DNA of 64,000 nucleotides, taken from positions 1,203,001 through 1,267,000 of the forward strand of contig CM057476.1 in NCBI GenBank assembly GCA_030035585.1, in the 5' to 3' direction. Shown here piece after piece: positions 20,066 through 30,905 of this stretch (within the stretch, counting starts at the first letter, position 1; each line of letters begins with the position of its first letter). A program made the translations under genes and the position numbers. Source of the DNA: Dugong dugon (Eukaryota > Chordata > Mammalia > Sirenia > Dugongidae). The notes below the pieces were generated by a model. It did no database searches. It was given only the letters and a program-made list of their open reading frames with translations, and was not told the DNA's origin.

Positions 20066-20220
20066 GTTTTAAATCCATTTGTTCAGGTTCGAACCCCTGC
20101 TGAGAATTTGCATTTCCACCACAGACATACTGAATCAGAAACTACATTTTAACAAGATCTCCAGGTGATTCTTATGTATAACTTCCTGGAAACCTTCTAG
20201 AAATGCAGTGAGAGACACTC
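20066..20220 (-). mobile_element. MER5-like hAT fragment with extended end
   Basis: The core GAGAATTTGCATTTCCACCA, TACTGAATCAGAAAC, TTTTAACAAGATCTCCAGGT and GATTCTTATG is inverted MER5A. Upstream, a GAGTTTTAAATCC...TTGTTCAGGTTCGAACCCCT stretch parallels the ends of the elements at 48578 and 59539, suggesting one related family. The right end is not resolved. Confidence 0.7.
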
Positions 20221-20599
20221 TACTGCTCTCTCTGATGCCAAAAGCTACAGAGTGTTCATGAAGGCCTCACTTTAAAGAACAGGGCCACTGCGGAGGCTCT
20301 GGGATTCATTTCAGGGAGAAAGCTCCGTGCAGATGGCTCAGCATCTGCCAGTAAGAAAAGTATGGGACTTAAAAAGAACCGTGAACTTGTTCCCTTTTGC
20401 CTTATATTCCTAGCCTTTTCCTAAACTTCCCTCAAGGAGAAAGCATTTAACAGGCTGGAATGGTCTTGACGGAGCAGAATCCTTGCCTAAATCTAACCCT
20501 CAGGGACAAACTGCAGAGAATGATGGCGGTAGGTGGTTTTACAGCTCTTTTCACACCAGTGGGATGACTCCTATTGGGATAATAGTCAGCAGGGCACTG
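20221..20599. other. Single-copy DNA, no feature seen
   Basis: About 380 bases leading into the CCAAT array. Nothing recognised. Confidence 0.35.
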
Positions 20600-20605
20600 A
20601 GCCAT

Positions 20606-20990
20606 CAAAATCAGATGGAAGACGGACCAACCAGAATGGAGCGTGGACCAATCACAATGAAGCGTGGACCAATCAGAATGGAGCATGGACCAATCAGAAT
20701 GAAGCGTGGACTAATCAGAATGGAGCATGGACCAATCAGAATGGAGCGTGGACCAATCAGAATGGAGCGCAGACCAATCAAAAGGTGGCATGGACCAATC
20801 AGAACAGAGCACAGACCAATTAGAATGGAGTATGGACCAATCAGAATGGGGCACAGAGCACCAAAATGGACCATGGACCAATCAAAGTGGAGCATGGATC
20901 AATCAGAATGGAGCACAGAGCGATCAGAATGGAGCACGGACCAACCAGAATGGAGCATGGACCAATCTAGAATGACACATCGACCGATCA
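20606..20990. repeat. 21-bp minisatellite made of CCAAT boxes
   Basis: The unit GGACCAATCAGAATGGAGCRT repeats about 18 times. Exact CCAAT occurs at 20648, 20669, 20690, 20732, 20753, 20774, 20795, 20816, 20837, 20878 and 20962. Degenerate versions fall in phase at 20627, 20711, 20899, 20920, 20941 and 20983, with one 1-bp slip near 20860. ACCAATCAG fits the NF-Y consensus. Because 21 is a multiple of 3, all frames stay open: 20483-21139 gives 218 codons of 7-residue repeats. That frame is a repeat effect, not a supported protein. Confidence 0.97.
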
Positions 20991-20995
20991 TTAGA

Positions 20996-22125
20996 GAACA
21001 AGCAGAACAGAGCCTGGGCCTATTGGGATGGATGCCTGTCAAAAACCCAGCAGAGATGCGGCAGTGTGTTCAGCTGATGATCTGTCCTGGGCCTTTGTCC
21101 CCATGCCATCATGCTTGTCCCTTCAGCCCCAGGCAGTAGGTCAGGACACACGGACCAGGAGGTGCCAAGCCCAAGCCCCATTCCTGCCTGCAAAGCTGGG
21201 CACCGGCCTCAGGGAGGACTTGGCAATGGGCAGGGAACAGGAGTCTAAGGGTGTGCTATGTCTTTCTGTCTGTCTGTCGGTGCAGGAGCTCAGAGACCTC
21301 AGGTGGCCTTAGGCCTGGGCCAGCGTCCATCCTTCTCTGCTCCGAAGCTGGCTCCTAGACTGGCTGTGTGTCAAAGCCACGGGAGCAATTCAGACATGTC
21401 CCCAGGAGGTGACAGTGCAACTTGGCGTGATTAATCTTTAATGCATCCACTGATACTTATTGTAAACGATGAGTAGTTCTTGCCATCCTTACACACCTGA
21501 TACTTGAGACTGAGGAAAAGCATCACTTTAATTGCAACACAGAAGACTTTATGGCTCTGTTTGCAGTTTATCATCTGGGGACACCTTTAAGGCCTTGCCA
21601 GTTGGTTCTGTATTCACTCGGCTCCTTGTCAGTCTCTGGCTAGAGGAGCAGAACGGAGGGGTTCACAGGGGGCTACATTCCTAAACAGGAAGCCTTGAAA
21701 TTCTACAGCAGTCCAGTATGACACGTTAAGCTACACATTCAGTGCAGCAATGATCAACATCTCCACACTGACTTTTAGGGACAATGATAAGCAGATTATA
21801 AGATCCATCATCAGGAGAAACTGCAAGAACAGCAAAGACAAAGGAAGAAGGAAAAAAAGGAGAAGGAAGCAGAGAAGGAGAGAGTGGTAATTTCTCCGGT
21901 TTCCAAAACAAAGTAAATGTAGAGCATATAAAACAGAGTGGAGTTGAAATAAGCAGAGCACAGAGGTCAACAGAACATAAAGGGAAGTCCAGAAACAGAG
22001 CCGTTTGCACATGTGAACTTAATACATGATGAAGAGGCATTTCCAGTCAGGAGGGAGCTGGTGGCGATCAATGGTGTGGAGACGCTTCTCTGCTCTTGTG
22101 AAAGAAAGGAAAAAACAAAATTAGG
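20996..22125. other. Single-copy DNA, possible L1 remnant at the end
   Basis: GC-rich to 21400, then AT-richer. Bases 21770-21960 are purine-rich (AGAAGGAAAAAAAGGAGAAG). Part of 21730-22125 may be an eroded internal L1 segment leading into the L1M at 22130, but this could not be confirmed. Confidence 0.35.
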
Positions 22126-22129
22126 CATC

Positions 22130-22880
22130 CACCTCACACTACTCCCCAAAATAATTTCAGATGGATTTAAGACTTAGGTATAAAACAAAATTATAAAAAC
22201 ACTGGACAAAAATAAAAGAAACTGTAACCTGGATGAACAAAAGACCTGAAACAAGACAAAAATGCAAAAGCCTAAAATGCAGAATGCATCAGTGTGACTA
22301 CATCAAAACTTAAGTCTATCAACTCAAGTGCAGATAAGAGATAAGCCAGAGATTGTGAGAGAGCATTTGCACGGTACGCAACAGGCAGAGGATTCACATA
22401 GAGAAGATGTAAACACCGTCAGAGAACGTTAGAGAAAGATAAGCAACTCTACGGAATTTCAGACAAAGGATATAAACAAGCAATTCACGGGAGAAAAATT
22501 ACAAACAGCCAACAAACATATGAAAATGTTAAGTTAGGTAGGGATGGAAGAAGAACAAGTTAAAATGAGACACACTGTCTGCCTACCTGACCGGCAAAAG
22601 TGAGAAAGTGATGGTACAAGTTTTCCTCAGGACGTGGGGACAGGTCTCACATCGTTACTGGGAAGCTACGTTGGAAGGGCCTTGTCCAGAAAGGGCTCTG
22701 GCGCATCTGTTAAAGCACAGCAGGCACAAGCCCTGTGGCCCCGCCATGCTACTCTCCTCGTCAACCCAAGAAAAATTCTCACACACGGGCACGGAGGCGA
22801 GTGTTAGAATGTCCACTGCGATGCTAACTGCAAGCGTGAGGATGGGGGAAAAACATAACTTAAATGTCTTCCAATGGAAC
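22130..22880 (+). mobile_element. L1M ORF2/3' UTR remnant
   Basis: The order is that of the L1 ORF2 C-terminus and UTR: TTTCAGATGGATTTAAGACT, GACTACATCAAAACTTAAGT, GGATATAAACAAGCAATTCA, CAGCCAACAAACATATGAAA, then a diverged part with AACCCAAGAAAAATTCTCAC and CATAACTTAAATGTCTTCCA. Frames are broken throughout. Confidence 0.78.
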
Positions 22881-25519
22881 ACGCACTTCCTTCCCGTTCT
22901 CACTGCTCTATGGGGTTGTAGGTGGGGTTTTCACACAGAGGTCTGCAGTTAATGCACAAGGCTCTGTGAAAATCACTTTCTTACCTAAATCTGCAACCAG
23001 TGGAGATTTCTCTACTACATTTAGTCCAGGGCAAGACGTTGTACAAGATGAAACCCAGGAGGTGGAAGGTCTGAGCAAAACCCTCTTCCTAGCAGACTTT
23101 CCACTTTAACATGTTCCCCAGGAGAGAGCTCAGAGCTGGAGGTGATCTGACAAAGCTGCTCCTGACCTGAGTAAGGAGTTCATCCCTGCAGGGGCCTGGG
23201 CTATTCCCAGTAGATGAAAGGCTGGAGAGGGGATGCGGGGGATTGGGGATCCTCTGAAGACGCACAAGCAGCCCTGAAGGCCAGAGGCTGGCATTCAGCT
23301 GAGAGTCCTGCAGGCCCAGCTGTTGTCCGGGCAGTGGCCTCAGACCTGAGCTCCGACCCCCTGAACCCACAGCTGGCGTTGGCCAGACAGGCAGCCCCTG
23401 GATGCGTGTGAGGCTCGTGGAGGCTCTGTGCCCACTGGTCCGTAGCTCCAACTGGATTGCGGTGGCAGCTCATCCTGCATCCCCGCCTGCACCTTTCTGA
23501 TCAGACGAGCACACGCCCCCCTCGGTGTGGCTGACCGTGCAGAGTGTTCATTCTCGGGCCTTGCTGTCACTGGGGGGCTAGATGTTGGCCCCAGGAGCCC
23601 TGGTCAGGAGGACGGGCTGTCCACTCTGTCACTCATGGATGTCATCATTGGCCCGTGGAGCCCCGCTGGACCACAGGCCAGTCTGGGGGCTGAGCTGACC
23701 TGCACAGACCCGGACACAGTGGGAACACAGCTCAGGAATGGGGGCTGGACAGCATGCGGGGCCTCAGGACAGGCTGGAATAGCAGCCAGCGGTCATTCTC
23801 AGCAGGAACACCCTCACTCACTCCCCTGCCCCTCACACACTCTTATGAAAACAAATCCAAGAATTAAATAGTCTGACAAGCTGAGGAATCTAGCATGTGA
23901 TGCCCAACGAATTAAAATAAAATCTTGAAAAATGTATGCCTTATTTCACTCTGCGTCACACCGTGAATGTGCTGCTCAGTCTCATAAATTTTCAGAAAGG
24001 ACCCTTTGCTCAGAAGAAGCGACGTGTTCAGAAACATCCTCTGCTCTCACAGCTGCAAAACAAAAGCCCCTCACAGACCAAGATGGTCCACCTCCGAGTC
24101 CCCCAGATGCTCAGGGCCTCACTGTCCTCACCATGAGACCTGAGGGCCTTCAGCTCAGGGCTGTGGGGATGTGGGGCTGCAGGGCCCTAGAACCTGGGGC
24201 TGACTTGGACTTCACAGGTTTGCTGGAGTTTCTCAGCCAGAAGACAGGCTCATTAACCTCAGAGGCCAAAGGACCAGCTAGCAAGCCCGTGGGGTGGGGG
24301 GTGGGGGGTGGAGGTGACAGAAGCAGGGACCTCACACTCCAACGGGGCTGCTTCAGTCTCGCTGGCTGTGGTCCTTCCCTACCCCTTTCTGGGGACAGGG
24401 ATGGATACACAATTTTGAGGCCCAGGGCAAAACGAAAATGTGAGGCCCTCTGTCCCAACCCCTGGTGGGGACATGAGCCAGGGGGCTCAGCCTCCTGCTG
24501 GGTCACCCCGGTACCTAGATTGGGATGGGCGAGAGGTCCCTGCACTGCCAGCCTGGGTCACAGATGATGGTCAGGGAGGGCCAGGGGACACTCTTCGGGG
24601 CCTGCAGGGCTGCGTTTCTCTGCCTAACAGGCCCTGCTTTGCATTTATCTACATCCACCCAGTGTGTGACCAGCATGGTCCCTCTGTGCCACCTCCCCTG
24701 GCCCCCAGGCAAAGGCCGAGCCAGGCCACCATGCTTCCTGGAGACTCCTGGACCCAAAGGGGCCTCAGGACAGAGCTAACTCAAGAGGAGGGCGGCAGAG
24801 AGGGCAGCAGAGAGTGACCCCTCTGACTGCACCAACACTCGTTTTCACCCCCAGACCTACGTCCAGGCATTAACCACCGCGCCCAGCTCACCAGTCTGGG
24901 GCCAGTCCTTGCCTCCTCTTTACAAGAACAGTAAAGCCAAGTACATTAGAGCCCGTGACCAGAGGGGGGATGAGAGACAGTGTCCCATCGTGGGGTAAAA
25001 ATGACAATGGTCTAGACACCTCCATAGACGCAGATCGTAATGACCCAGGCTCTGCGTGCAGCAAGCGCAGGTCTGCAGTCCTCACCGCTACTGCCCAGTC
25101 ATGCACGCGCTAGAACCTTGGCCTCTGACTGGCCACAGGGGCCCTTGAGGAGCCCCCATTCCGTGTGCTCACCCCCCCGTGCCACACCCTCTGAGAGCAG
25201 CAGAGGGTTTGTGCCGCATCCGACTGAAATGCAAGGCACCCATTAACACACAATCCCTCAGCTCTGAGTCGCTCGCTGGGGGATCTTAAAACTGTGGTTA
25301 AATTGATGAAGCAAGGGCAGACACGAGACCTCCTGCTCTCTCCCCTCCTCCCACACAGTCTACTGTCCACACAGCGGCCAAGTCTCAACAGCTCAACCTG
25401 TAGCTTTGGAGAGCACTGGGAGTGAAATCCACCTGCCTCACCACGACCTGTGGGTCTGTACACTCGGCCTCTCCTTCCTCCAGACATCCTCCTCCACCCC
25501 CCACATTCCCGCCCCTCTG
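22881..25519. other. Long GC-rich single-copy block
   Basis: No gene recognised. At 24291-24315 GGGGTGGGGGGTGGGGGGTGG is a strong G-quadruplex candidate. Open frames up to 211 codons (23932-24567, plus) are low-complexity and have no domain. Some 2.6 kb here could hide small exons that cannot be argued from sequence alone. Confidence 0.4.
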
Positions 25520-25950
25520 GCCTCCTCCTGTCCTGAAAGGCCCCCAGGTCCCTCCTGCTGCAGGACCTTTGCACATGAGGTTCCCTCTGGCGGGAACCCG
25601 TGTCCCTGCGTGTTGTCCGACAGCTCCTTCCTCCTCTTCAGATATAGGCCATAGGCACCTCCTCAGACTTTCCAGCCACTGAAGGCCCCTCCCCTGCCCT
25701 CCAGCTGCTCCCCATCACGTCCTCCTACGTTCCTTTCTTCTCTGCACAGTCTCTGAATGCTTCTCACATCTCTAGTTGGTCACTCACTTATTGTTGTAGA
25801 GAGTCAGCTTCAGGACAGGGTGGGTGTCTGTCCGCTGACAGACCAGCAGAGCCCACAACGGGGCCAGGCATGGAGTAGGTGTTTGTGAATGATGTCTCAC
25901 AATCACTGTTGAGTGAATGAATGAATGAATGAGTGAGCGAATGAATGAAC
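25520..25950 (+). mobile_element. L2 LINE 3' end
   Basis: Typical L2 order: GACCTTTGCACATGAGGTTC, CCTCTGGCGGGAACCCGTGT, CTTCTCTGCACAGTCTCTGA, then GGGGCCAGGCATGGAGTAGG, TGTTTGTGAATGATG and a (GAAT)n tail at 25912-25950. An ancient mammalian LINE, diverged; the 154-codon minus frame nearby (25110-25574) is not a gene. Confidence 0.85.
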
Positions 25951-27970
25951 GTGGGCCAACACGAAAGGCGAATGGGGTCGTGGGGAGGACTTGGTTGCAC
26001 AGCCAGCACCCGACTCTGGGCTCAGGCTAGCAGAGGGGCAGGTGAGGGAAGGTGATTGATTTGCACCAGGAAGAGCCCAGGAAGACTCTTTCAATCGACT
26101 TCCATCATGCTCCGAATATAGCAGGGTATTAATTTTCAAATTACCAAACAGAATCTACCTTTGGGCATAGCATGAGAAGTCAGACACTGTAATCCTTACG
26201 TAAATTGCATTTTAAGACTGTTCCAGAAAGATTAAGAGAAGGATCAATTCGCTGCACATCACAATAATAACCACCCTGTTCCTTCCTCCTCCTGAGTTTT
26301 GAGGGTCTGTCGTTACCTTGGCCAGTGTCTGAGCACGTGATGGTGCAGCCTGGAGCTGGGTCTGTGGGTGAGGCTGCTCCTTCATTCTCACAGAGAGGGA
26401 TTAGCAGGTGTCAAGGGGTTCAGGATACACTGACACAGAGCAAGGACTTATTGGCATAATCACAGGAGTCGAATAACAATTGGGAAAACCTGGTTAGCCT
26501 GCAAGTCAATTCCACCTAACGCAAGTCCACGCACCTCTAAATCACCTCGCATCCCCACTTTGGGACATGGCTGCAGGAGTTGGGGGTTTTAGCAGGTCTA
26601 GGATGAGACAGAGTCTGCAGAGCTCACTCTGGTGACAGGGGATCTGCTCAGAGAGGGGAGGGACGCCTGTTTCCTGCTGTCCTCCCTCACTCGGGCAGCC
26701 CTTCGGTGGGGGCAGGAGTGGTTTGGTGTTAGATCTGATGCTTCTCCCTCCCCCTCATCCAGTTCAGTAACAGGCCTGGCCCTCCAAGGCTGAGACACCT
26801 GCCCACCTGCCATGGGGGACATGGAGATAGGAAATGACCATGGGAGAAGGACAAAGAGTTACGAGTTGTCCACAGTGTGCGTTGGATGACCCCGGGGAGG
26901 CTGTGCCTGAAAATTTCTCCCCTGAGGGGACTTGGGGAAAAGGCTCTGCTCCTCATCCCCAATCATTCACTTGCCCCTGAAATCTGCCACGACATGGACC
27001 AGCACATCAGACCACTGGTTACTAGGGTGACATCTGCCCCCTTGCAGCCTCTGCCTGTCTCAGCGGTGAGTGTAGAAAGCTTCCAGAATGCCCTCTTGTT
27101 CCTTCTAATCATTGACTCAAGCACCAGAGAACTTTCTAGAATTTGAGTTTCTATCAGGGAGAGGCTGAGTGTTCTTGGAGCTCAGAGCTTCATTGGTGCC
27201 AGACCTGGGACAGACACAGGCTGAATGGTTCCAAGTGACAGAAATCCCAGCTCAGACTAGTGTAATCAAAAACAAGAAGGTGACAGCTTTCGTAAAGAGC
27301 TTCAAAGTCTAATGCACATCAGGCACGGCTGGACCAAAAGCTCCAGTGAAGGCACCAGAACCTGTGTCTCCACCCTCTTCTGCTTCTGGCTTGCTTCCCT
27401 GTGCGCTGGCTTCATCCTCAGGGAATTTCTGCTCAAGAGGATGGTTCCTGGGAACGCCAAACTTTCATTCTCCCATCTATAATTTCTGTGTAACCATAGT
27501 TTGGGTTTTTTTTTTTTTCCTGAATAGTTTTAAGTTGGGAGACCTCTCTGAACCAGGCCCAGTGACCACAGGAAGTACGTTAACCGACGGCATCCAGTCA
27601 CTGGCCGACGCTGGAGCTGAGGGCAGAGCCAGCTGTACCCGCACAGGGAAGGAGGAATTCTCAAGGAAGAGGGGGTATTGGGCTGGGAAACCCAGCAAAC
27701 GTGCATTATGTGTGGGTCGACATGGGCAGGGGCAGTGAGGGCAGGGGTAGGGAGAGCCCGGCCCTACCAATGGCTGACCATGGCAGACGGTCTGCTGGAG
27801 CATTCACAGATCTGGGATCCAATGGGAGCATCTGGGGAGGTGCTACGGGGCCCCCGCCTGACACCCCGTTCAGGCCACTTCCTGGGGAAGGCCATCATGA
27901 GGGACAGGGTCCTGCCCTCTGCCCTGCAGACCAGAGAATCTGAGCACACTGGGGCTCTGTCCACCATCTG
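25951..27970. other. Single-copy DNA, no gene recognised
   Basis: Mixed composition with a T-run at about 27509-27521. Bases 27200-27340 may be an eroded old DNA transposon or SINE. A 130-codon + frame (27346-27738) and others show no family features. Confidence 0.4.
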
Positions 27971-28003
27971 GTTACCATGGCAACGGGAGGCCTGGCCAAT
28001 TGG
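27971..28003. promoter_or_regulatory. RFX X-box followed by CCAAT (Y-box-like)
   Basis: GTTACCATGGCAAC at 27971-27984 is an essentially consensus RFX X-box: two inverted half-sites with no spacer. Eleven bases later CCAATTGG (27996-28003) provides a CCAAT on both strands. RFX plus NF-Y pairs are known from MHC class II and other promoters, usually with longer spacing. No TATA box, CpG island or exon is attached. It is a prediction from motif quality alone. Confidence 0.5.
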
Positions 28004-29370
28004 ACTGCTGCCCACTTCCTCCCTGTTGTTCTGGTAACAAGATGCAGAGCGGCCCGAGAGGCCCCCATGTCTGAAGAGTGACTTTCTTCTCTCCAGATAA
28101 CAGGCAGCATCCCCAGAGCTGAACTTCTGCTTCTCTGGGGTCTCCTAGCTTCCATGGCCGCCCACCCTCCCAGTAAGCTTGGTCCTCTCCTGCTGAGTCT
28201 CTGCCCTGCCAGGCCCTCCCCTCGCTGTCGAGCATGGCCTTGGACTACCTCCCCCCATCCAGTGATCCTCTTTCTCCCTGGTGCTCCTGACTTCTCCCAG
28301 ACTGCAGCTGGGCTCTCCCCCAGCACCCAGAGTGGGACAACCACCCACCATCTCAGCACCATCAGAAATACCACGTTCTTTTATTTTTCTGTGATTGAAC
28401 TTGATTTTTATTTAGAGTTCCCCTTGTTCTTGGTGATGGCCCGCCTTAGAAATGTGGGGTCCCACCCCATGCTGCCTCTATGCAGTGTCAAGGTGTGAGG
28501 GGGGCTCCTCTGTAGGATCTCAGCCAGGTTCTTCCTCTTGGTGACAGAGGGGCTGCCAAGTCTCTAGGCCGCGTCCTCTGGGGTCAGTGTTGGGAAAGTG
28601 GGAGGGAAGTCAGCGTCGGCCTTGCTGTGTCTGATGGGCCTGGTCGGTCAGGTGCTCACCCTTGAGCCCATCTTGGTGGTCAGGGTGGATCACCCCAAAG
28701 CTCAGGCCGTGGTCCTGTCCCCTCCTTGCCCCCTTGACTCCACAGAATGACAGAGGACTGAATGTGACCCGTGTAGAACGTAGCGACTATTGAGGGCAGA
28801 GATGGGCTTCCGGAACCAAACTGAGGTCCACTGGCCCGAATCCTTGGGGTGGGGGTGCTCCTGCTGGGGCCAGGAGTGAACATGGGAGGTGGGTGCAGGT
28901 GAGGAGACTGAGACCCAGGCACCCACGAGGCCAGCGATGGGGTCAGGTCACAGCCCATGTCCCTGGCATTAGGGCTGGTTAGAGGTCAAACACATGTACC
29001 CAGGTGACTCCTGCCGGATCGGCGGGTTGGCCCTCCCAGCTGCACAGTCCCACCTGCTGTTCATGCTCCGCCATCCCCTGGGCCCCCAGAAGACAGGGAG
29101 GAGAACAGCATCAGAGCACAGGGAACAGTCAGACAGATGTCGGCACACTGCAATATGGGAAGGGGAGCATGACCCACTTCAGCATCAATTTGATTTAAAA
29201 TCTCTGCAGGGCATGGGTCTGGCACAGCTCCCTGTCTCTGAAGCCCTGAGTCCTGGTTGCAGAAAAGGAAAACCACCTCCTTGGAACGCTTTTTACGGAG
29301 GGACACTCAGGACACTCAGTTCCTAACATCTCCCTCCCTGGGGCGCTGCAAGTGCACGTGGGTGACAGAA
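28004..29370. other. Single-copy DNA, no gene recognised
   Basis: GC-rich with an AT-rich patch at 28370-28430. Minus-strand frames around 27895-28374 (159 codons) and 28680-28958 show no domain. No repeat family recognised. Confidence 0.4.
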
Positions 29371-29517
29371 CAGGCTAGTATTGCAGGGGGGCCTGGGGGA
29401 TGTCATCAACATGTGGGGGCCAGGACGGGCGGGCATTGTGGAGGGGGGTGGGGGACATCACTGATGTGGCGGATGGGCCAGGGTCAAGGGGGAGGCTGAG
29501 GGATGTCACCGACGGTG
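29371..29517. repeat. Weak tandem repeat, about 57 bp x 2.5
   Basis: Related strings GGGGGATGTCATCAACATGT, GGGGGACATCACTGATGTGG and GAGGGATGTCACCGACGGTG recur about 57 bp apart, with GGGCCAGG between. Diverged and G-rich. Confidence 0.6.
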
Positions 29518-30640
29518 TAGTGAGAGCAGGGCAGGAGCTGCATCAGGTAAAGACTGACTGAACCCCTGCTAGGGGCCACCCTGCTCCAGGCCATGAGCAG
29601 ACAGGCGCACACACACCCAAGTCCCCACGAGCTGACGTCCGAGTGGAGACGAGAAGGAAGCCAGAACAACGACCTGGGTGTCATTTCTTCCGTGCCGTCC
29701 CCCTCACCCCCCGTCAGCCAGTAATGTCACCTGTCCTCTAACCTCGTCCAGACCCAACCCCACCCAGCACTCCACGCCACTGCCTAGTCCAGCTGCCACC
29801 GTGTCCTCTGAGGATTTCACACAGCCTGCTGGCCTCCTGCCTGAGTCCATCACCTGCCGCCACATCGGTGCTGCTGGACAAGCAGCCGCAAACTTAGAGG
29901 TTAAAACAGTAAGGGTTTTAAAACACACTGGCAGCTCATCTGGACAGCTCTCCATCTCTCCTGGGCAGGCTCACGTGTGGGGCCAGCTGTTGGCTGATCT
30001 AGACACCTCAGTGGACGATGGGTGACTCGTTCTGCTCTACGGGGCCGTGGGCACTCCTGGGTATGCCCGTCCATGGCAACGGGGAAGGGCAGGAGGCAAG
30101 TGGACACACAATGGCCTCTGGGCACTGAGCTCAGACCTGTCAAACATCGCTCTCAGATCATTCTGCTACTGAAGCAAGGTCCAGATGAGGATGAAGACCA
30201 CTTCCCACAATGAGAGGACCCACAGGGTCACACACCGAGGATGCGGGCACAGGGGTAGGAGCTGAGCCGTCACGGCAACCTGCCCTGGCTTATTCCTCCC
30301 TCCTGCAACTCTTCTCATCTAGCAGCCAGGTGACCTTGTCAGAGGACAGAACATGCTGAGCCACTTCCGCAGTCCCAGCCCCCAATGACGCCCACAGGGT
30401 GTCCTGGGGTCTGAAACCCCATGCCCTGTGGGGACAAGTCCTTGCTGGTCAGGGCCCCAACCTTGTCCCTGCCCCCACATCTCCCTCACCACCTCCTCCA
30501 CTGACTCTAGTCCAGTCTCAGGGCCCTTCCCACCTCTGTGCCACCGCTGGTGTGAGGGAAGTGGGGCCCCGGCACTCTGTCACCCTGGAAGGACCCCCAC
30601 TGCCCTGGGCATTTAGAATGGGCCTTCCCCAGACACTCTG
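29518..30640. other. Single-copy DNA with a possible inverted old LTR
   Basis: Bases 29850-30230 have a loose MaLR-like pattern (TGCTGCTGGACAAGCAGCCG, then CAGACCTGTCAAACAT and TCATTCTGCTACTGAAGCAA), suggesting an inverted old repeat. No other feature; the frame at 30399-30932 (177 codons) is not domain-like. Confidence 0.35.
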
Positions 30641-30654
30641 CTGCCATCTGCTGG
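30641..30654 (-). promoter_or_regulatory. Consensus CTCF core motif
   Basis: The + strand reads CTGCCATCTGCTGG. Its complement, CCAGCAGATGGCAG, meets all 14 positions of CCASYAGRKGGCRS, the CTCF core. CTCF marks insulators and loop anchors. Occupancy cannot be inferred from sequence alone. Confidence 0.45.
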
Positions 30655-30774
30655 GAACCATCCTCGTGATGTCACTCTACAACTGGGACGGACAGGTGCC
30701 TGCCCGAGTCAGGCAGTGCACGACCTGGACAACCATACCCGGCGGCGCCGCCTCCTCCTCCTCTGCACCCACCC

Positions 30775-30905
30775 TGTCAGCACGTGTTTTCTCTGTTAGG
30801 TGTCTGTCTCCCCCTTGTTCTAAACTCCACGAGGGCAGTGTTGTCTGTCATACCCAAGGCTGTGTTTCTAGTGCATGGACAGTGCCTGGCACAGAGGAGG
30901 AACTT
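30775..30905 (+). mobile_element. L2 LINE 3' end
   Basis: L2 terminal order: GTCTCCCCCTTGTTCTAAAC, TCCACGAGGGCAGTGTTGTC, GTTTCTAGTGCATGGACAGT and GCCTGGCACAGAGGAGGAAC. Ancient and truncated. Confidence 0.8.

Noticed and set aside
20483-21139. 218-codon repetitive protein in the CCAAT array
   Set aside because: The 21-bp period keeps every frame open; other frames and the minus strand are open too. No start or splice context.
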